This document shows, piece after piece, positions 44,485 to 53,474 of a stretch of DNA of 64,000 bases. Numbering within the stretch: the stretch's first letter is position 1; every line of letters begins with the position of its first letter. Made by a program: the position numbers and the translations under genes. Origin of the DNA: Planctomycetota bacterium (lineage in GTDB: Bacteria > Planctomycetota > Phycisphaerae > Phycisphaerales > Phycisphaeraceae); the NCBI GenBank assembly GCA_024279865.1, contig JAJRRC010000022.1, forward strand, positions 145,091 to 209,090, given 5' to 3'. Under the pieces are notes generated by a model, which saw only the letters and a list, made by a program, of their open reading frames with translations, ran no database searches and had not been told where the DNA came from.

Positions 44485-47082
44485 TCAATTTTTCTTGGTT
44501 TCCCAGTTCAAACGCAAACTCTGGAGTATGTTGGTTGCTTGATCTGAGGTCACAATGCTGGGGTCCCGCATTTGCACACGCACATAGAACTCTTTGATGA
44601 GCTGCCCCTTTTGGGCCTTGATACTTGCTTGAAGTTTTTCGCCGCCAAACGCGCCGCCGTTCCATTTCACACGGAGGCTGTTGTCTTCGATGTATTTTTG
44701 ATTGTTCACGGAAATACCCAGCACATTGTGCGCTCGATAGGTAAAGTTCGGCGTTTGGCTAATCAGAGTCGCGGTTACTTGGGTCAGAGGATCGGGACTT
44801 TGAAATTTAAACACCAGTTCAGCCTCGCCGCCGCCAGAGAGAGGCGGGGAAAATCCAAGCCAACGTCCTTCAGATATTTTTCGTGTGGGACCTTTGATTC
44901 CACCCAAACCCAAACGCAGTGAGCCATTGCTGTGAATGCGACTCGCCTGGGCCAAGACCTCGGCGCGGGTCACATCCAGCTCCAGTTGACCACTTTGGAC
45001 ATCGGTGAGGGTAATCGAAGCATCCGGACGCATCACATTTGAAAGAGAAGGTGTATTCGTGTCCAAATCGGGCTTTTCCGATTCAATCAGGGCTGCAAAT
45101 TGCTGTGGGTCCAACTTCAACTTCGAGAGAATCTGTTTGTCCCGTGACAGAAGAATCACGCGGGCGGTTTGCAGACCTTCAATTGAAAAAAACGGTTGCT
45201 TGGCGTTCTTACCCATCTCCAGAGAGCGAATACCATCCCAGTTTACTTCGTAAGCTTTGGCATGACTGAACCATTGGGGCAGTTGTACCGACACCGTGGC
45301 ATTAACCGGATAGATATGGGGAATCGCTCCCTTTGTCGCGGTGTTGGCATGAATATGGTGACGCCGATTGACGAGAACCACAAGAATATTATCTTTACCA
45401 CAGAGCAACGAACGAGCCCAAAGCTTGTCATTGTCGACAGACACCGCATCATACCGATGCCCAATGCTCAACAGCGATTGAATACGAGACAACTTCGCGT
45501 TGACGCGTCCCATCTGCTTCCAGAGCATTTTGATGCGGGGCGATCCAATGTAGTACCCCCCCTCAAACACTATGGGAAACGAGTTCCAATCGAGAAAATA
45601 GTGAATGCCTTTGATGCCGCTGCCCACGGCATAGTGAACCATCAGGTCATTCTCTTGCGGTGTCGGTGCCCGACGCGGCAAGGTCCCCGTATTCATCGTA
45701 CCCCAAAACATCATATGCGCAGGACGTGGGCTGACCGCAGCCAAAAGCGGCTCCAAAGTGTTGGGGTACACAGCCATGTCATAGCCATGATAAGGCGTCG
45801 GCAAATACGTGTCCTGAATCAGCACATCAGCCACCTCCCCATAATCCAACCAGTTTCGCGGCGAATAGGTGCGATCAATGATAAAAGTGGTTTCATGATG
45901 TGAATCCAGCTTTCGCTGCATCTTCATCACAGGCTCAACTTTGGCCATCACACTGGTCCCCAGCCGGTCAAAAACTGGCAAGTTTCGATAGCTGTAATCT
46001 TTGGCGTCCGCTTCATCGATGTTGGTGTACATAATCCGCCCTGATGGCGCATCGACCATGGCCTTGACCTTCTCGGCAGTGGGCGCTTGCCTGACAAGCG
46101 AAAAACCAAGCTTGGCATACTTGCTATCTGCGTCCCATGCTTTGTGATGCCCGTGCATGGCATACAACAAATTGAAAAACTTGGCATGGTATTCTTCAAT
46201 CGGTGTTTGGCCCGAAATGATTCCCATGCGGAACTGATCGTCCCGCACACGAATTTGGTGCATGGCCGAAGCCCCCTGCTCCGTGGTCACCTTCAAGCAA
46301 TGATAGCTGCCAAAGGCCAACGGTTCGTCTAAAGAAATTTCAATGAGTGTGGGCAAACCATGATGTGATGGCGACTCAAGCACTTCACTTTTGTGGGTCA
46401 GGTCCATACCATCCAGATAGACTTTCTGTACGGTGAACGGCTTCTCTGAGTCGCTCTCAACATAAACATAAGCCACATCCATCGCATGATTGAATCCGAC
46501 ATGCCCCAGACGAATCCGTTCTCGATTCGCAGCGGAAACAACGGTGGACAACTTCTGGCCCACTGCGGTGGTCAAGGTCAATGTGATCGAGGCTTTGGGG
46601 ACCTCACGCAATCGCACATAGACCATTCCCATCGCACCCGGCTCAATCACCTCCGGGTTCACACGATGCCAAATCACCGGACCCACCTTTTGGGGCGAGG
46701 TCGTCAAACTTTCGACTGGCACGCCATCAAGATGAATTTTCTGAATCAGAATCGCCTCGCTGCCCGTATTGCGTACGAAGATGTGCACCGTTGCGCCTAA
46801 CTTAAAATGATCGGGAAAATACTGTTGCCAGTGGCCCCAACCTTCCGTCCATACCCATTGTTCATCATCCAACGGATATCGGTCAATCCGCAGATTGACG
46901 TGGTCAATGTCGAGGCTGGCCGCGGGCGAAACAGACGCTTTTTCATGTTTGGGTTGAACGTCCGCAAAAGCTTTCGTTCCAAAAAGAAACACCAAACACG
47001 CCAAACACGCCAAACGATAAAAAGACTTTCTATGCACCAATTGTTTTCTACTTTCTAAATCTATTTTTAAATAGGGAATCAC
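44485..47082 (-). CDS. Large secreted glycosidase-like protein
   Basis: An 865-residue exported protein with a signal peptide ending near FADVQ. N-terminal beta-sandwich domains (about 55-280) precede a central barrel-like domain (about 285-640; IDEADAKDYSYRNLP, VLIQDTYLPTPYHGYDM, IKGIHYFLDWNSFP) and a C-terminal beta domain (about 690-865) sharing the FYVRVQM-type ending with its neighbour. It probably acts on a polysaccharide; the family is not recognised. The start shown is GTG 47082; GTG 47037, at the signal peptide, is equally likely, and neither has a ribosome site. Confidence 0.72.
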   Translation of the reverse strand: MIPYLKIDLESRKQLVHRKSFYRLACLACLVFLFGTKAFADVQPKHEKASVSPAASLDIDHVNLRIDRYPLDDEQWVWTEGWGHWQQYFPDHFKLGATVHIFVRNTGSEAILIQKIHLDGVPVESLTTSPQKVGPVIWHRVNPEVIEPGAMGMVYVRLREVPKASITLTLTTAVGQKLSTVVSAANRERIRLGHVGFNHAMDVAYVYVESDSEKPFTVQKVYLDGMDLTHKSEVLESPSHHGLPTLIEISLDEPLAFGSYHCLKVTTEQGASAMHQIRVRDDQFRMGIISGQTPIEEYHAKFFNLLYAMHGHHKAWDADSKYAKLGFSLVRQAPTAEKVKAMVDAPSGRIMYTNIDEADAKDYSYRNLPVFDRLGTSVMAKVEPVMKMQRKLDSHHETTFIIDRTYSPRNWLDYGEVADVLIQDTYLPTPYHGYDMAVYPNTLEPLLAAVSPRPAHMMFWGTMNTGTLPRRAPTPQENDLMVHYAVGSGIKGIHYFLDWNSFPIVFEGGYYIGSPRIKMLWKQMGRVNAKLSRIQSLLSIGHRYDAVSVDNDKLWARSLLCGKDNILVVLVNRRHHIHANTATKGAIPHIYPVNATVSVQLPQWFSHAKAYEVNWDGIRSLEMGKNAKQPFFSIEGLQTARVILLSRDKQILSKLKLDPQQFAALIESEKPDLDTNTPSLSNVMRPDASITLTDVQSGQLELDVTRAEVLAQASRIHSNGSLRLGLGGIKGPTRKISEGRWLGFSPPLSGGGEAELVFKFQSPDPLTQVTATLISQTPNFTYRAHNVLGISVNNQKYIEDNSLRVKWNGGAFGGEKLQASIKAQKGQLIKEFYVRVQMRDPSIVTSDQATNILQSLRLNWETKKN

Positions 47083-47103
47083 GAAATTTCAAAGTTCTAA
47101 GGT

Positions 47104-47118
47104 ATACCCATCGGGTAT
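47104..47118. promoter_or_regulatory. Inverted repeat ATACCC-ATC-GGGTAT upstream of the 865-residue gene
   Basis: A 6-bp perfect inverted repeat 22 bp before the GTG start. It is a possible operator, although it differs from the palindrome upstream of lacI. Confidence 0.3.
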
Positions 47119-47181
47119 GAATTTCCCCACGATGAAAGTCGTTTGAATGCGATACTTGAAAAAAACAAGCTGTCGCGTACA

Positions 47182-47220
47182 CGGGGAAACCGGGGGGAAA
47201 CCGGGGGGGGGGGCCGGGGG
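47182..47220 (-). repeat. CCGGGGGG tract downstream of the pilin-like gene
   Basis: Irregular AAACCGGGGGG units and a G11 run, C-rich on the gene strand, 25 bp after the pilin-like gene stop. Confidence 0.9.
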
Positions 47221-47244
47221 AACTCAATCGCGATTGGTATAGAA

Positions 47245-47991
47245 TCAATATTGATTCGAGGGAGATCCCGCCAGTTTTTCCAAAGTGAGATAAGCGCCCC
47301 GTGTCCACCATTTTGAATTCTTCGGAGGTTGGCTCGTGATTTGTGTCAGAACCTGATTGCCTTGATCTGCCGCGAAGGCTGCATGACCATCGACAAAGGC
47401 GACATTCCATCCCCCCACATGAAGGATCGCCGAGCTGTCTCGCATCAAATCACTGACCAGGGTCAGGTGATTGGGACGCAGCACCTCATGATCGCCCAAG
47501 GTTTTTAGGCCACCACCGTGTTGAAAGCCATACATTCTTCCGCCCCCGGCAAAAAAGGGCCTACTCGTGTACCCACCAAGCCAATCCCAAGTAGGTCCGA
47601 TGAACGGGCCGTTAAATGTTCTGTAATTACCTGCATTGGGGCAATACAACACCGATGCACCAATTCCCCGATTGACATATGTCCATACCAATTTCGCACC
47701 TTTAGGACCACCAGATGCGTAGTAAGAAGGCCATGTTTCATGGTAAACAGCGATATTTTCATTAAAATCAGCCCCGTAAATACCGTACATCACATTGATT
47801 TGGCGTAAATTGGAGAGACAGACCGATTTGCGTGCAGCCTCTCGAGCCCCTTGCAAAGAAGGTAATAAAATGGCAATTAAAAGAGCAATGATTGAGATCA
47901 CCACCAGTAGCTCGATCAGGGTAAACGCAATCGAGTGCAATCGACGGCCAGTGTGGTTCACAGCTTTCATATCAGAGGTCCTTTGAGCCAT
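47245..47991 (-). CDS. Type IV pilin-like secreted protein (prepilin leader)
   Basis: A 248-residue protein with a class III signal: basic N-terminus, then [20 protein letters not shown] (about 23-42), the prepilin peptidase/methylase target, followed by [13 protein letters not shown] as in planctomycete DUF1559-like proteins. The C-terminus has [14 protein letters not shown], a motif recurrent in that family. Planctomycetes carry many such proteins, often next to degradative operons. ATG 47991 has AAGGAG 7 nt upstream; ATG 47970 also has an AAAGGA at 8 nt, so two starts are possible. Confidence 0.92.
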   Translation of the reverse strand: MAQRTSDMKAVNHTGRRLHSIAFTLIELLVVISIIALLIAILLPSLQGAREAARKSVCLSNLRQINVMYGIYGADFNENIAVYHETWPSYYASGGPKGAKLVWTYVNRGIGASVLYCPNAGNYRTFNGPFIGPTWDWLGGYTSRPFFAGGGRMYGFQHGGGLKTLGDHEVLRPNHLTLVSDLMRDSSAILHVGGWNVAFVDGHAAFAADQGNQVLTQITSQPPKNSKWWTRGAYLTLEKLAGSPSNQY

Positions 47992-48059
47992 ATCAATGCT
48001 CCTTTGGTTAAGGTCATTCAGTCATTCATCTATCACGTTCAATACACAAGTTTGATATT

Positions 48060-49136
48060 TCATGCCCCAGGCACCGGTCCACTACTGGCGAATGTTTTTA
48101 AATTCGGGGCCAGCAGGATATTTTCTACGTCTTTGCCTTCGATCTGGTCAAGCACCATTCTCGCCGCGTTTCGTCCCACTTCACGGACAGGCCAAGCGAG
48201 GGTGGTTAATTCAGGTAGGCCGACACTCTGCAAAAATAGGCCGTCAACCCCGGTCACCGAGATTTCTCCGGGTACTGAAATCCCTCGTTCTAACAATCCG
48301 CACAACAGGCCGGTGGCTTCATAATCGTTGTAAGCCACCACGGCAGTCGGGTTTGCCTCAGCCCCTTCAAAAAGACGATCCACCGCAGACTTGGCAACCT
48401 CGATAAACTCTGGGCCACCACAATCAACCGGATCATGAGTCACCACGCGAGGCAACAGGCCCGCCTGAATCATCGCCCGTTCATAGCCCTGCCATCGCTG
48501 ACGAGCATCCAGATGAAAAACGACAGGCAACTGGCTATTGCGGTAGTGAGCATGTGTGAAGTGAACGATTCGGCGATGCCCTTGAGCCAGCAGATGTTCC
48601 GTGGCAATGCGGCCGGCAGCTTCATTGTCAAAGCCCACATGGGGAATCCCTGGCAACAGATGGTTAAAGACCTGCACGCAAGCGACTTTACGCTCTTGTG
48701 ATTTGGCGAACTGCTCCGCATTGGTCCGACCATCCATATCCAAGGCAGGAATCACCACCACGCCATCAACTTGCCGATCAAGGCTGAACCTTAGATGACG
48801 AGATTCATCTTCGACTTTATCGCCATGCAAATAAGCCACCAAGGAGTATTCATGCTCCAGCAAGACATCCTGAAGGCCTCGAATCAGGTCCAGTGAAAAG
48901 AATTCATAGGCCTCACGACAAAGCAGACCCACAAGATAGGACTTGCGAGCGGTAAGACCACGGGCCGCGATGTCCGGACGATAGTCCATTCGTTCAGCCA
49001 CACTGATAATTTTTTTGCGGGTTTCAGCAGCAACGCCAATGTTGCTCACTCGCTTGGACAACGTCGCCCAGACCGCACCCTTGGAGACGCCTGCCTCTTT
49101 CGCGATATCCGCCATGGTGGGTGCCTGTCTTGGCAT
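48060..49136 (-). CDS. LacI-family transcriptional regulator
   Basis: A 358-residue regulator: N-terminal helix-turn-helix (MADIAKEAGVSKGAVWATLS, about 8-27), hinge, then a periplasmic-binding-protein-like sugar-binding domain. It heads the minus-strand carbohydrate locus and probably controls it in response to a sugar. An 18-bp palindrome at 49175-49192 lies 38 bp upstream and is a likely own operator. Confidence 0.93.
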   Translation of the reverse strand: MPRQAPTMADIAKEAGVSKGAVWATLSKRVSNIGVAAETRKKIISVAERMDYRPDIAARGLTARKSYLVGLLCREAYEFFSLDLIRGLQDVLLEHEYSLVAYLHGDKVEDESRHLRFSLDRQVDGVVVIPALDMDGRTNAEQFAKSQERKVACVQVFNHLLPGIPHVGFDNEAAGRIATEHLLAQGHRRIVHFTHAHYRNSQLPVVFHLDARQRWQGYERAMIQAGLLPRVVTHDPVDCGGPEFIEVAKSAVDRLFEGAEANPTAVVAYNDYEATGLLCGLLERGISVPGEISVTGVDGLFLQSVGLPELTTLAWPVREVGRNAARMVLDQIEGKDVENILLAPNLKTFASSGPVPGA

Positions 49137-49174
49137 AATTTTGATTCTACTTCAAAAAAGCAATATCTTAACGC

Positions 49175-49192
49175 ATATAAACCGGTATATAT
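49175..49192. promoter_or_regulatory. Likely LacI-type operator
   Basis: ATATAAACCGGTATATAT is an 18-bp palindrome centred on CCGG with one mismatched pair, typical of LacI-family operators. It overlaps the probable promoter of the lacI gene. Confidence 0.6.
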
Positions 49193-49333
49193 CTATTCTA
49201 GCCACGTTCTGCCGCATGTCAAGCAAATTGCTTTACTTTTATATGGATTGGAAGCCCAAGCACCCTTGCATGCGGCTTCTAGATGGTATGGATTAGGAGG
49301 TAAAGTTCCGATGCTCGAAGGGCTACCGCAGAA

Positions 49334-49360
49334 CAACGGTTTTCATACCCAGCTATTTTT
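49334..49360 (+). repeat. 27-bp inverted repeat, right copy
   Basis: It matches the inverse of 42642-42668 with one mismatch (CAACGGTTTTCATACCCAGC then TATTTTT). It sits just after the end of the glycosyltransferase gene. Confidence 0.85.
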
Positions 49361-49362
49361 GA

Positions 49363-50121
49363 TCATCTTTTTTTGCGGATCACTTGATCCCACCACAAAA
49401 TGCCGATGGTGCTTAGGATCTTGTAGCCTGCTTTGACGCTGCCCATCATCGTCCCCGAAATCTTGCTTTGCCCTGCATGACGCGGCCGATATGGCACATG
49501 AACGTCCAACGTCCGCATCCCCAGCACCGCGGCTTTAAACTGCATCTCCACCGTCCACCCCCAGGTCCGATCCTGCATCTTCAACTGCTCCAAAGCTGTC
49601 CAGCGAATCACCCGCATCGGACCCAGATCATGGTAATCACGGCCCGTGCAAAGACGAATCAAAAAACAGGCGAGCCAATTCCCAAACCGCTGCGTGGATG
49701 TCAGTGAACCCCGCTGAGCAAGCTTGCGACGTGAACCAATCACCATATCCATCTGGCCCTCGGCAATCGGCTGGCACAGCTCTGCGAGCTTGTTGGGATC
49801 GTCCGCCAAGTCTGCATCAAAAAACGCCACCATGTCAGGCAACCGCTTTGAAGCCTCGACATCAGCCTCAGCCTCGGCTTGGTCGGCGATCCATGCCAGC
49901 CCTGCCAAACAGGCTTGGCCATACCCACGACCCGGCTCATCGACCACCACAGCCCCGCCCTGCTTCGCCAACGGAGCAGTCTGATCCGTCGATGCGTTGT
50001 TCACCACAATCACATGGCGAAAGAGTCCCCAAGGCAATGCTTCGCAAAGCGCAGGGATATTTTCCTGCTCATTGTGAGCTGGAATAATCAAATCCACGAT
50101 GATCTGCTCTGATTGATCCAT
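49363..50121 (-). CDS. Family 2 glycosyltransferase
   Basis: A 252-residue GT-A fold glycosyltransferase like dolichol-phosphate mannosyltransferase-type proteins. LIIPAHNEQENIPAL, VNNASTDQT, the DxD region FFDADLADDPNK and the acceptor region GSRRKLAQRGSLT are present. There are no transmembrane helices except a weak hydrophobic region near FGNWLACFLIRL. It would transfer a sugar to a lipid or glycan carrier; the substrate is unknown. It is not clearly part of the LacI locus, being upstream of that promoter. Confidence 0.9.
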   Translation of the reverse strand: MDQSEQIIVDLIIPAHNEQENIPALCEALPWGLFRHVIVVNNASTDQTAPLAKQGGAVVVDEPGRGYGQACLAGLAWIADQAEAEADVEASKRLPDMVAFFDADLADDPNKLAELCQPIAEGQMDMVIGSRRKLAQRGSLTSTQRFGNWLACFLIRLCTGRDYHDLGPMRVIRWTALEQLKMQDRTWGWTVEMQFKAAVLGMRTLDVHVPYRPRHAGQSKISGTMMGSVKAGYKILSTIGILWWDQVIRKKR

Positions 50122-50170
50122 AAAATGGCACTGTACCTAAAAAAAGATGTAAAAAACGCAGGTGAAAGAA

Positions 50171-50373
50171 GAAATAGCCACAAAAAACACGAAAAAACAC
50201 GAAAAAAAGGGAAAGACATCACCCTTTTACCGCTTGTTGGAAGACCTCTTGCTGCCTCTCATTTGAACAAGGATTTGAACCCACCGGAAGTTGCCTCACA
50301 CATATCCTCTCATTAAGATTCTTCTCTAAATTCCTGTTTTTTGTGCCTTTTTGTGTTTTTTGTGGCTATTTTC
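50171..50373. repeat. Inverted pair of CACAAAAAACAC repeats in a 319-bp gap
   Basis: GAAATAGCCACAAAAAACAC plus a further unit (50171-50209) is inverted at 50334-50373 (GTGTTTTTTGTGGCTATTTTC). The 125-bp spacer has no gene. Similar CACAAAAAACAC tracts recur in environmental bacterial genomes; function unknown. Confidence 0.75.
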
Positions 50374-50440
50374 CGAACAAAACAAGTGAGAAAAAGACTT
50401 CAAGGTGCGAAGTAAAGACACTCTGACTATACTTTGCCTC

Positions 50441-51472
50441 ATGAACAATCTACAAACAGTCGTATTAATTCCCGGCGATGGTATTGGCCCTGAAGTCACC
50501 GATGCCGTGAAACGAATTTTGGACAAGGCTCAGGCTCCTCTCCAATGGGTTGAGCATCAGGCAGGCCTTGCTGCTTTGGAACAGTCCAAAGAAGTGCTGC
50601 CAGCCCAAACCATCGCATCTATCGAACACCATGGCATCGCTCTTAAGGGCCCCTGCACCACCCCAGTGGCCAAAGGGTTTCGCTCGGTCAATGTCCAGCT
50701 TCGCAAACGGCTGAATCTTTACGCGGCTGTCCGACCTGTCCGCAGCCTGCCAGGCGTGCCGACGCGATATGAAAATGTGGATCTGATTATCGTCCGCGAA
50801 AATACCGAAGGCCTCTACAGCGGCGTGGAAAATGAAATCACCCCAGGCGTTGTCATGAGCATGAAAGTCGCCACCGACAAGGGGTGCCAACGCATTGCCC
50901 AGTGGGCCTTTCGCTATGCCACCCGACGCAAGCGTCAACGCATCACCGTCTTCCACAAAGCCAACATCATGAAGATCACCGATGGGCTGTTCTTAGATAC
51001 CGCTCGCATGATCCATGAAGATGAATATCCCAACATTCAACACGACGATTCCATCATCGACGCAGGCTGCATGAAATTGGTACAAGACCCGACCCAATTC
51101 GACATTCTCCTGTTGGAAAACCTCTACGGCGACGTGGTGAGTGATCTGTGTGCGGGCCTTGTCGGCGGACTGGGTGTGGTCCCGGGTGCGAACATCGGTG
51201 ACGACTACGCCGTCTTTGAAGCGGTCCACGGCTCAGCCCCAGATATCGCAGGCAAAAACATCGCCAACCCACTGGCCCTACTCATGTCCTCGGTCATGAT
51301 GCTGAACCATCTGACGGAAAAGACCAAAAAAAATGAGTTCAAGCTCGTAGCCAACAAAATTAAAAATGCCTACAACCTAGCCCTCGTCGATGGATGTAAA
51401 ACAGGCGACCTCGGCGGCGACCTCGGCACAAGCCAATTTGCCGATGCAGTCATCGAACGCCTCAACGGATAA
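50441..51472 (+). CDS. icd: NAD-type isocitrate dehydrogenase (isocitrate/isopropylmalate family)
   Basis: A 343-residue beta-decarboxylating dehydrogenase. IPGDGIGPEVT, LKGPCTTPVAKGFRSVNV, RENTEGLYSGVEN, the active-site HKANIMKITDGLF, and EAVHGSAPDIAGKNIANP are seen; the N-V-Q-L-R-K segment favours isocitrate over isopropylmalate as substrate. It decarboxylates isocitrate in the TCA cycle, with NAD likely as acceptor. The TAA stop is followed at once by a C8 run and GGAAG. Confidence 0.9.
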   Translation: MNNLQTVVLIPGDGIGPEVTDAVKRILDKAQAPLQWVEHQAGLAALEQSKEVLPAQTIASIEHHGIALKGPCTTPVAKGFRSVNVQLRKRLNLYAAVRPVRSLPGVPTRYENVDLIIVRENTEGLYSGVENEITPGVVMSMKVATDKGCQRIAQWAFRYATRRKRQRITVFHKANIMKITDGLFLDTARMIHEDEYPNIQHDDSIIDAGCMKLVQDPTQFDILLLENLYGDVVSDLCAGLVGGLGVVPGANIGDDYAVFEAVHGSAPDIAGKNIANPLALLMSSVMMLNHLTEKTKKNEFKLVANKIKNAYNLALVDGCKTGDLGGDLGTSQFADAVIERLNG

Positions 51473-51485
51473 CCCCCCCCGGAAG
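51473..51485 (+). repeat. C8GGAAG directly after the icd stop
   Basis: This is the same arrangement as after pntAB: stop codon, C-run, GGAAG. Confidence 0.85.
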
Positions 51486-51562
51486 TTAAAGATCGGGCTT
51501 GCCTGGCCCTGCTGAAATTTTTTAATATGGGTTACTCTAACCCCCGCCCTTGGAAAATCCAC

Positions 51563-52399
51563 ATGAACAGTGCGTCCTCGAATAGTTGGTCAATCCCCGG
51601 ATCTGATGGTGAATCGATCTTCGGCAATACCCATTTGCCCTTGAACACCCCTGTGGGTGTGATCCTGCTATGCCATGGTTTTAAGGGTTACAAAGACTAT
51701 GGACTTTTTCCCTATCTCGCTCAATGCCTTGCCGAGGCGGGGCTGATTGTACATCGCTTTAATTTCAGTCATAGCGGGATGACCCATCAGACTGAAACCT
51801 TTGAGCGACCGGACCTGTTTGAAAAAGATACCTGGGGCAAACAAATTGCGGACATCCGCCACGTCGCCCATGCTGTGCAAGACCAAACGCTTGGGGGTCA
51901 AGGTTTACCCATGGTTTTGTTCGGGCATAGCCGCGGTGGGTTGTCTGTTTTGATGGCAGCGACCCATCAATCGTTTGCAGGCGTCGTGACCGCAGCAGCG
52001 GTGAATCAGCCTTGCAATCTTTTAGAAGAACACGTGGCCATTCTCAAAGAGGATGGTTTTATTGTCTCCCCTTCTGGCAGAACCGGTCAGCAATTGCGGA
52101 TTGGTCTTGCGTGGCTAGAAGAAATTGAATCAGACCCTGATTCGGTGGACCCGATGCTTGGGATTGCAGAGCTGACCTGCCCGGTGTTATTGATTCATGG
52201 ACAGGACGACCAGGCCGTACCTGTGCAATGTTGTCGAGCATTGGCCAAGCGTGGCGGCGACCTTGTCACCGCACATGAAATTGCTGAGGCTTCACACGTA
52301 TTCAATGCTCCGAACCCGATGGACCTCAATGACGTTCCCCCTGCCACGGCTGAATTGGTAAGTCTTACCTGTGCGTTTGCGGTGCGGGTGTGCGGGTAA
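51563..52399 (+). CDS. Alpha/beta hydrolase
   Basis: A 278-residue serine hydrolase. The oxyanion segment LLCHGFKGYKDYG, the nucleophile elbow FGHSRGGLSVL, the acid in LIHGQDDQAVPV and the His in EASHVFNA form the expected triad. There is no signal peptide. The substrate is unknown; an esterase or peptidase-like role is possible. The start is ATG 51563; ATG 51527 is an alternative. It lies 90 bp after icd on the same strand and may share its transcript. Confidence 0.86.
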   Translation: MNSASSNSWSIPGSDGESIFGNTHLPLNTPVGVILLCHGFKGYKDYGLFPYLAQCLAEAGLIVHRFNFSHSGMTHQTETFERPDLFEKDTWGKQIADIRHVAHAVQDQTLGGQGLPMVLFGHSRGGLSVLMAATHQSFAGVVTAAAVNQPCNLLEEHVAILKEDGFIVSPSGRTGQQLRIGLAWLEEIESDPDSVDPMLGIAELTCPVLLIHGQDDQAVPVQCCRALAKRGGDLVTAHEIAEASHVFNAPNPMDLNDVPPATAELVSLTCAFAVRVCG

Positions 52400-52496
52400 A
52401 CGCGTCGGCTGTTTAAACCACACACAACCACCTGTCACAATCTAAGAAGAATCCGACGCTTCGGCCTCAGAAGGACCTCCGCATTTGGCGTTGCTA

Positions 52497-52613
52497 AAAC
52501 CTTTTGCGTTATTTCCTACAGCCCCTCGGACACGCACGCAGTATGCGTGCGGCTGCTTTCAAACATCCCACCTAACCAAAGGCGGCAAGAAATGATGTGA
52601 TGCAAATGGCTCT
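52497..52613 (+). repeat. MITE-like element, copy D
   Basis: It has a perfect stem CGCACGC-AGTAT-GCGTGCG, GGCTGCTTTCAAA, CCCACCT and the right end GGCGGCAAGAAATGATG; the left end TTTTGCGTTATTTCC is a weaker inverted counterpart. It lies between the converging hydrolase and isomerase-like genes. Confidence 0.8.
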
Positions 52614-52629
52614 CACACGGCTTGATGTC

Positions 52630-53442
52630 TCAATCCAGCCCCAACATCGGCCGTAGTTTCTGGGCAAGGCCGGAATTGTATTCGCGTTCTAACGCACCTC
52701 TGGAAGAAAACAGTTCGAGCATCGCAGCGGTCCCCGAAGGCAAGGCCGCGATGGCGGGACCAAGTTTGTCCCACGGAATCGTGCCATGGTCTGGGATCAA
52801 ATGGGAGTCATGTCTGCTGTTGTTGTCGTGAACGTGCAGGTAATCAATCACGTCCGCACAAGCGTTCATGACCTCCACCACGTCGGAAGTCATGTGTGCG
52901 TGGCCTGTATCAAAACACATTTTTAAATTGGGATGGTTCGCCTCTCGCAACAGGTCCGCCAAGGCCACCGGGTCATGGCCTAACATAAACACGCGAGGCA
53001 AATTTTCGAACAAAAACGTCACGCCCAGTTTTTCACCCGTGGCAGCCAACTCTTCAAATGTTTGACGCATCGCATCAAGGCGGTCTGGCTCGGGGGTAGG
53101 GAAAAGCGTAGCCTGACTGCTGGGCGATGGATGAACGACCACTTTGGCGCAGCCGAGTTTCAAAGCCAATTCCGCTTCAGCCTGATAGGCTTTTACGGCT
53201 TTGCGACGAATGGTTTGGTCTGGATTCGAAGGGTCATACTCTTGGCCAAACACCCCATGAATCGAGTCAAAGGGCAAGCCTGCATCATTGGCGATTTTTA
53301 CTGCTTCGGCCGGTTTGGGGGGATTCTCTTCGTTGCGAGCAAACTGACAAGACACACATCCCAGTTGGCGTAGAACCGGTAGCCAAGTCGGTAAAAAAAA
53401 ATCTTCAAAGCCAAACGGCACGATGGTTGCCAAGTATGCCAT
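52630..53442 (-). CDS. Sugar phosphate isomerase/epimerase-like TIM-barrel protein
   Basis: A 270-residue member of the AP-endonuclease-2/xylose-isomerase-like superfamily. SIHGVFGQ, VVVHPSPSS, FLFENLP, MCFDTGHAHM and YLHVHDNN give the His/Glu/Asp metal ligands of the fold. The substrate is unknown. The start is ATG 53442. It lies 32 bp after mtnP on the same strand and completes the operon 54908-52630. Confidence 0.86.
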   Translation of the reverse strand: MAYLATIVPFGFEDFFLPTWLPVLRQLGCVSCQFARNEENPPKPAEAVKIANDAGLPFDSIHGVFGQEYDPSNPDQTIRRKAVKAYQAEAELALKLGCAKVVVHPSPSSQATLFPTPEPDRLDAMRQTFEELAATGEKLGVTFLFENLPRVFMLGHDPVALADLLREANHPNLKMCFDTGHAHMTSDVVEVMNACADVIDYLHVHDNNSRHDSHLIPDHGTIPWDKLGPAIAALPSGTAAMLELFSSRGALEREYNSGLAQKLRPMLGLD

Positions 53443-53474
53443 ACGTTTAATTATACACCGATCACCAAGCCAAG

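Noticed and set aside
45196..45903. 235-codon frame antisense to the 865-residue secreted protein
   Set aside because: The composition is unnatural and the opposite strand has a signal peptide and long continuous coding.
49248..49436. 62-codon plus-strand frame over the right 27-bp repeat
   Set aside because: It runs into the end of the glycosyltransferase gene and across the repeat, with no family features. The GGAGG at 49296 is not placed before its start.
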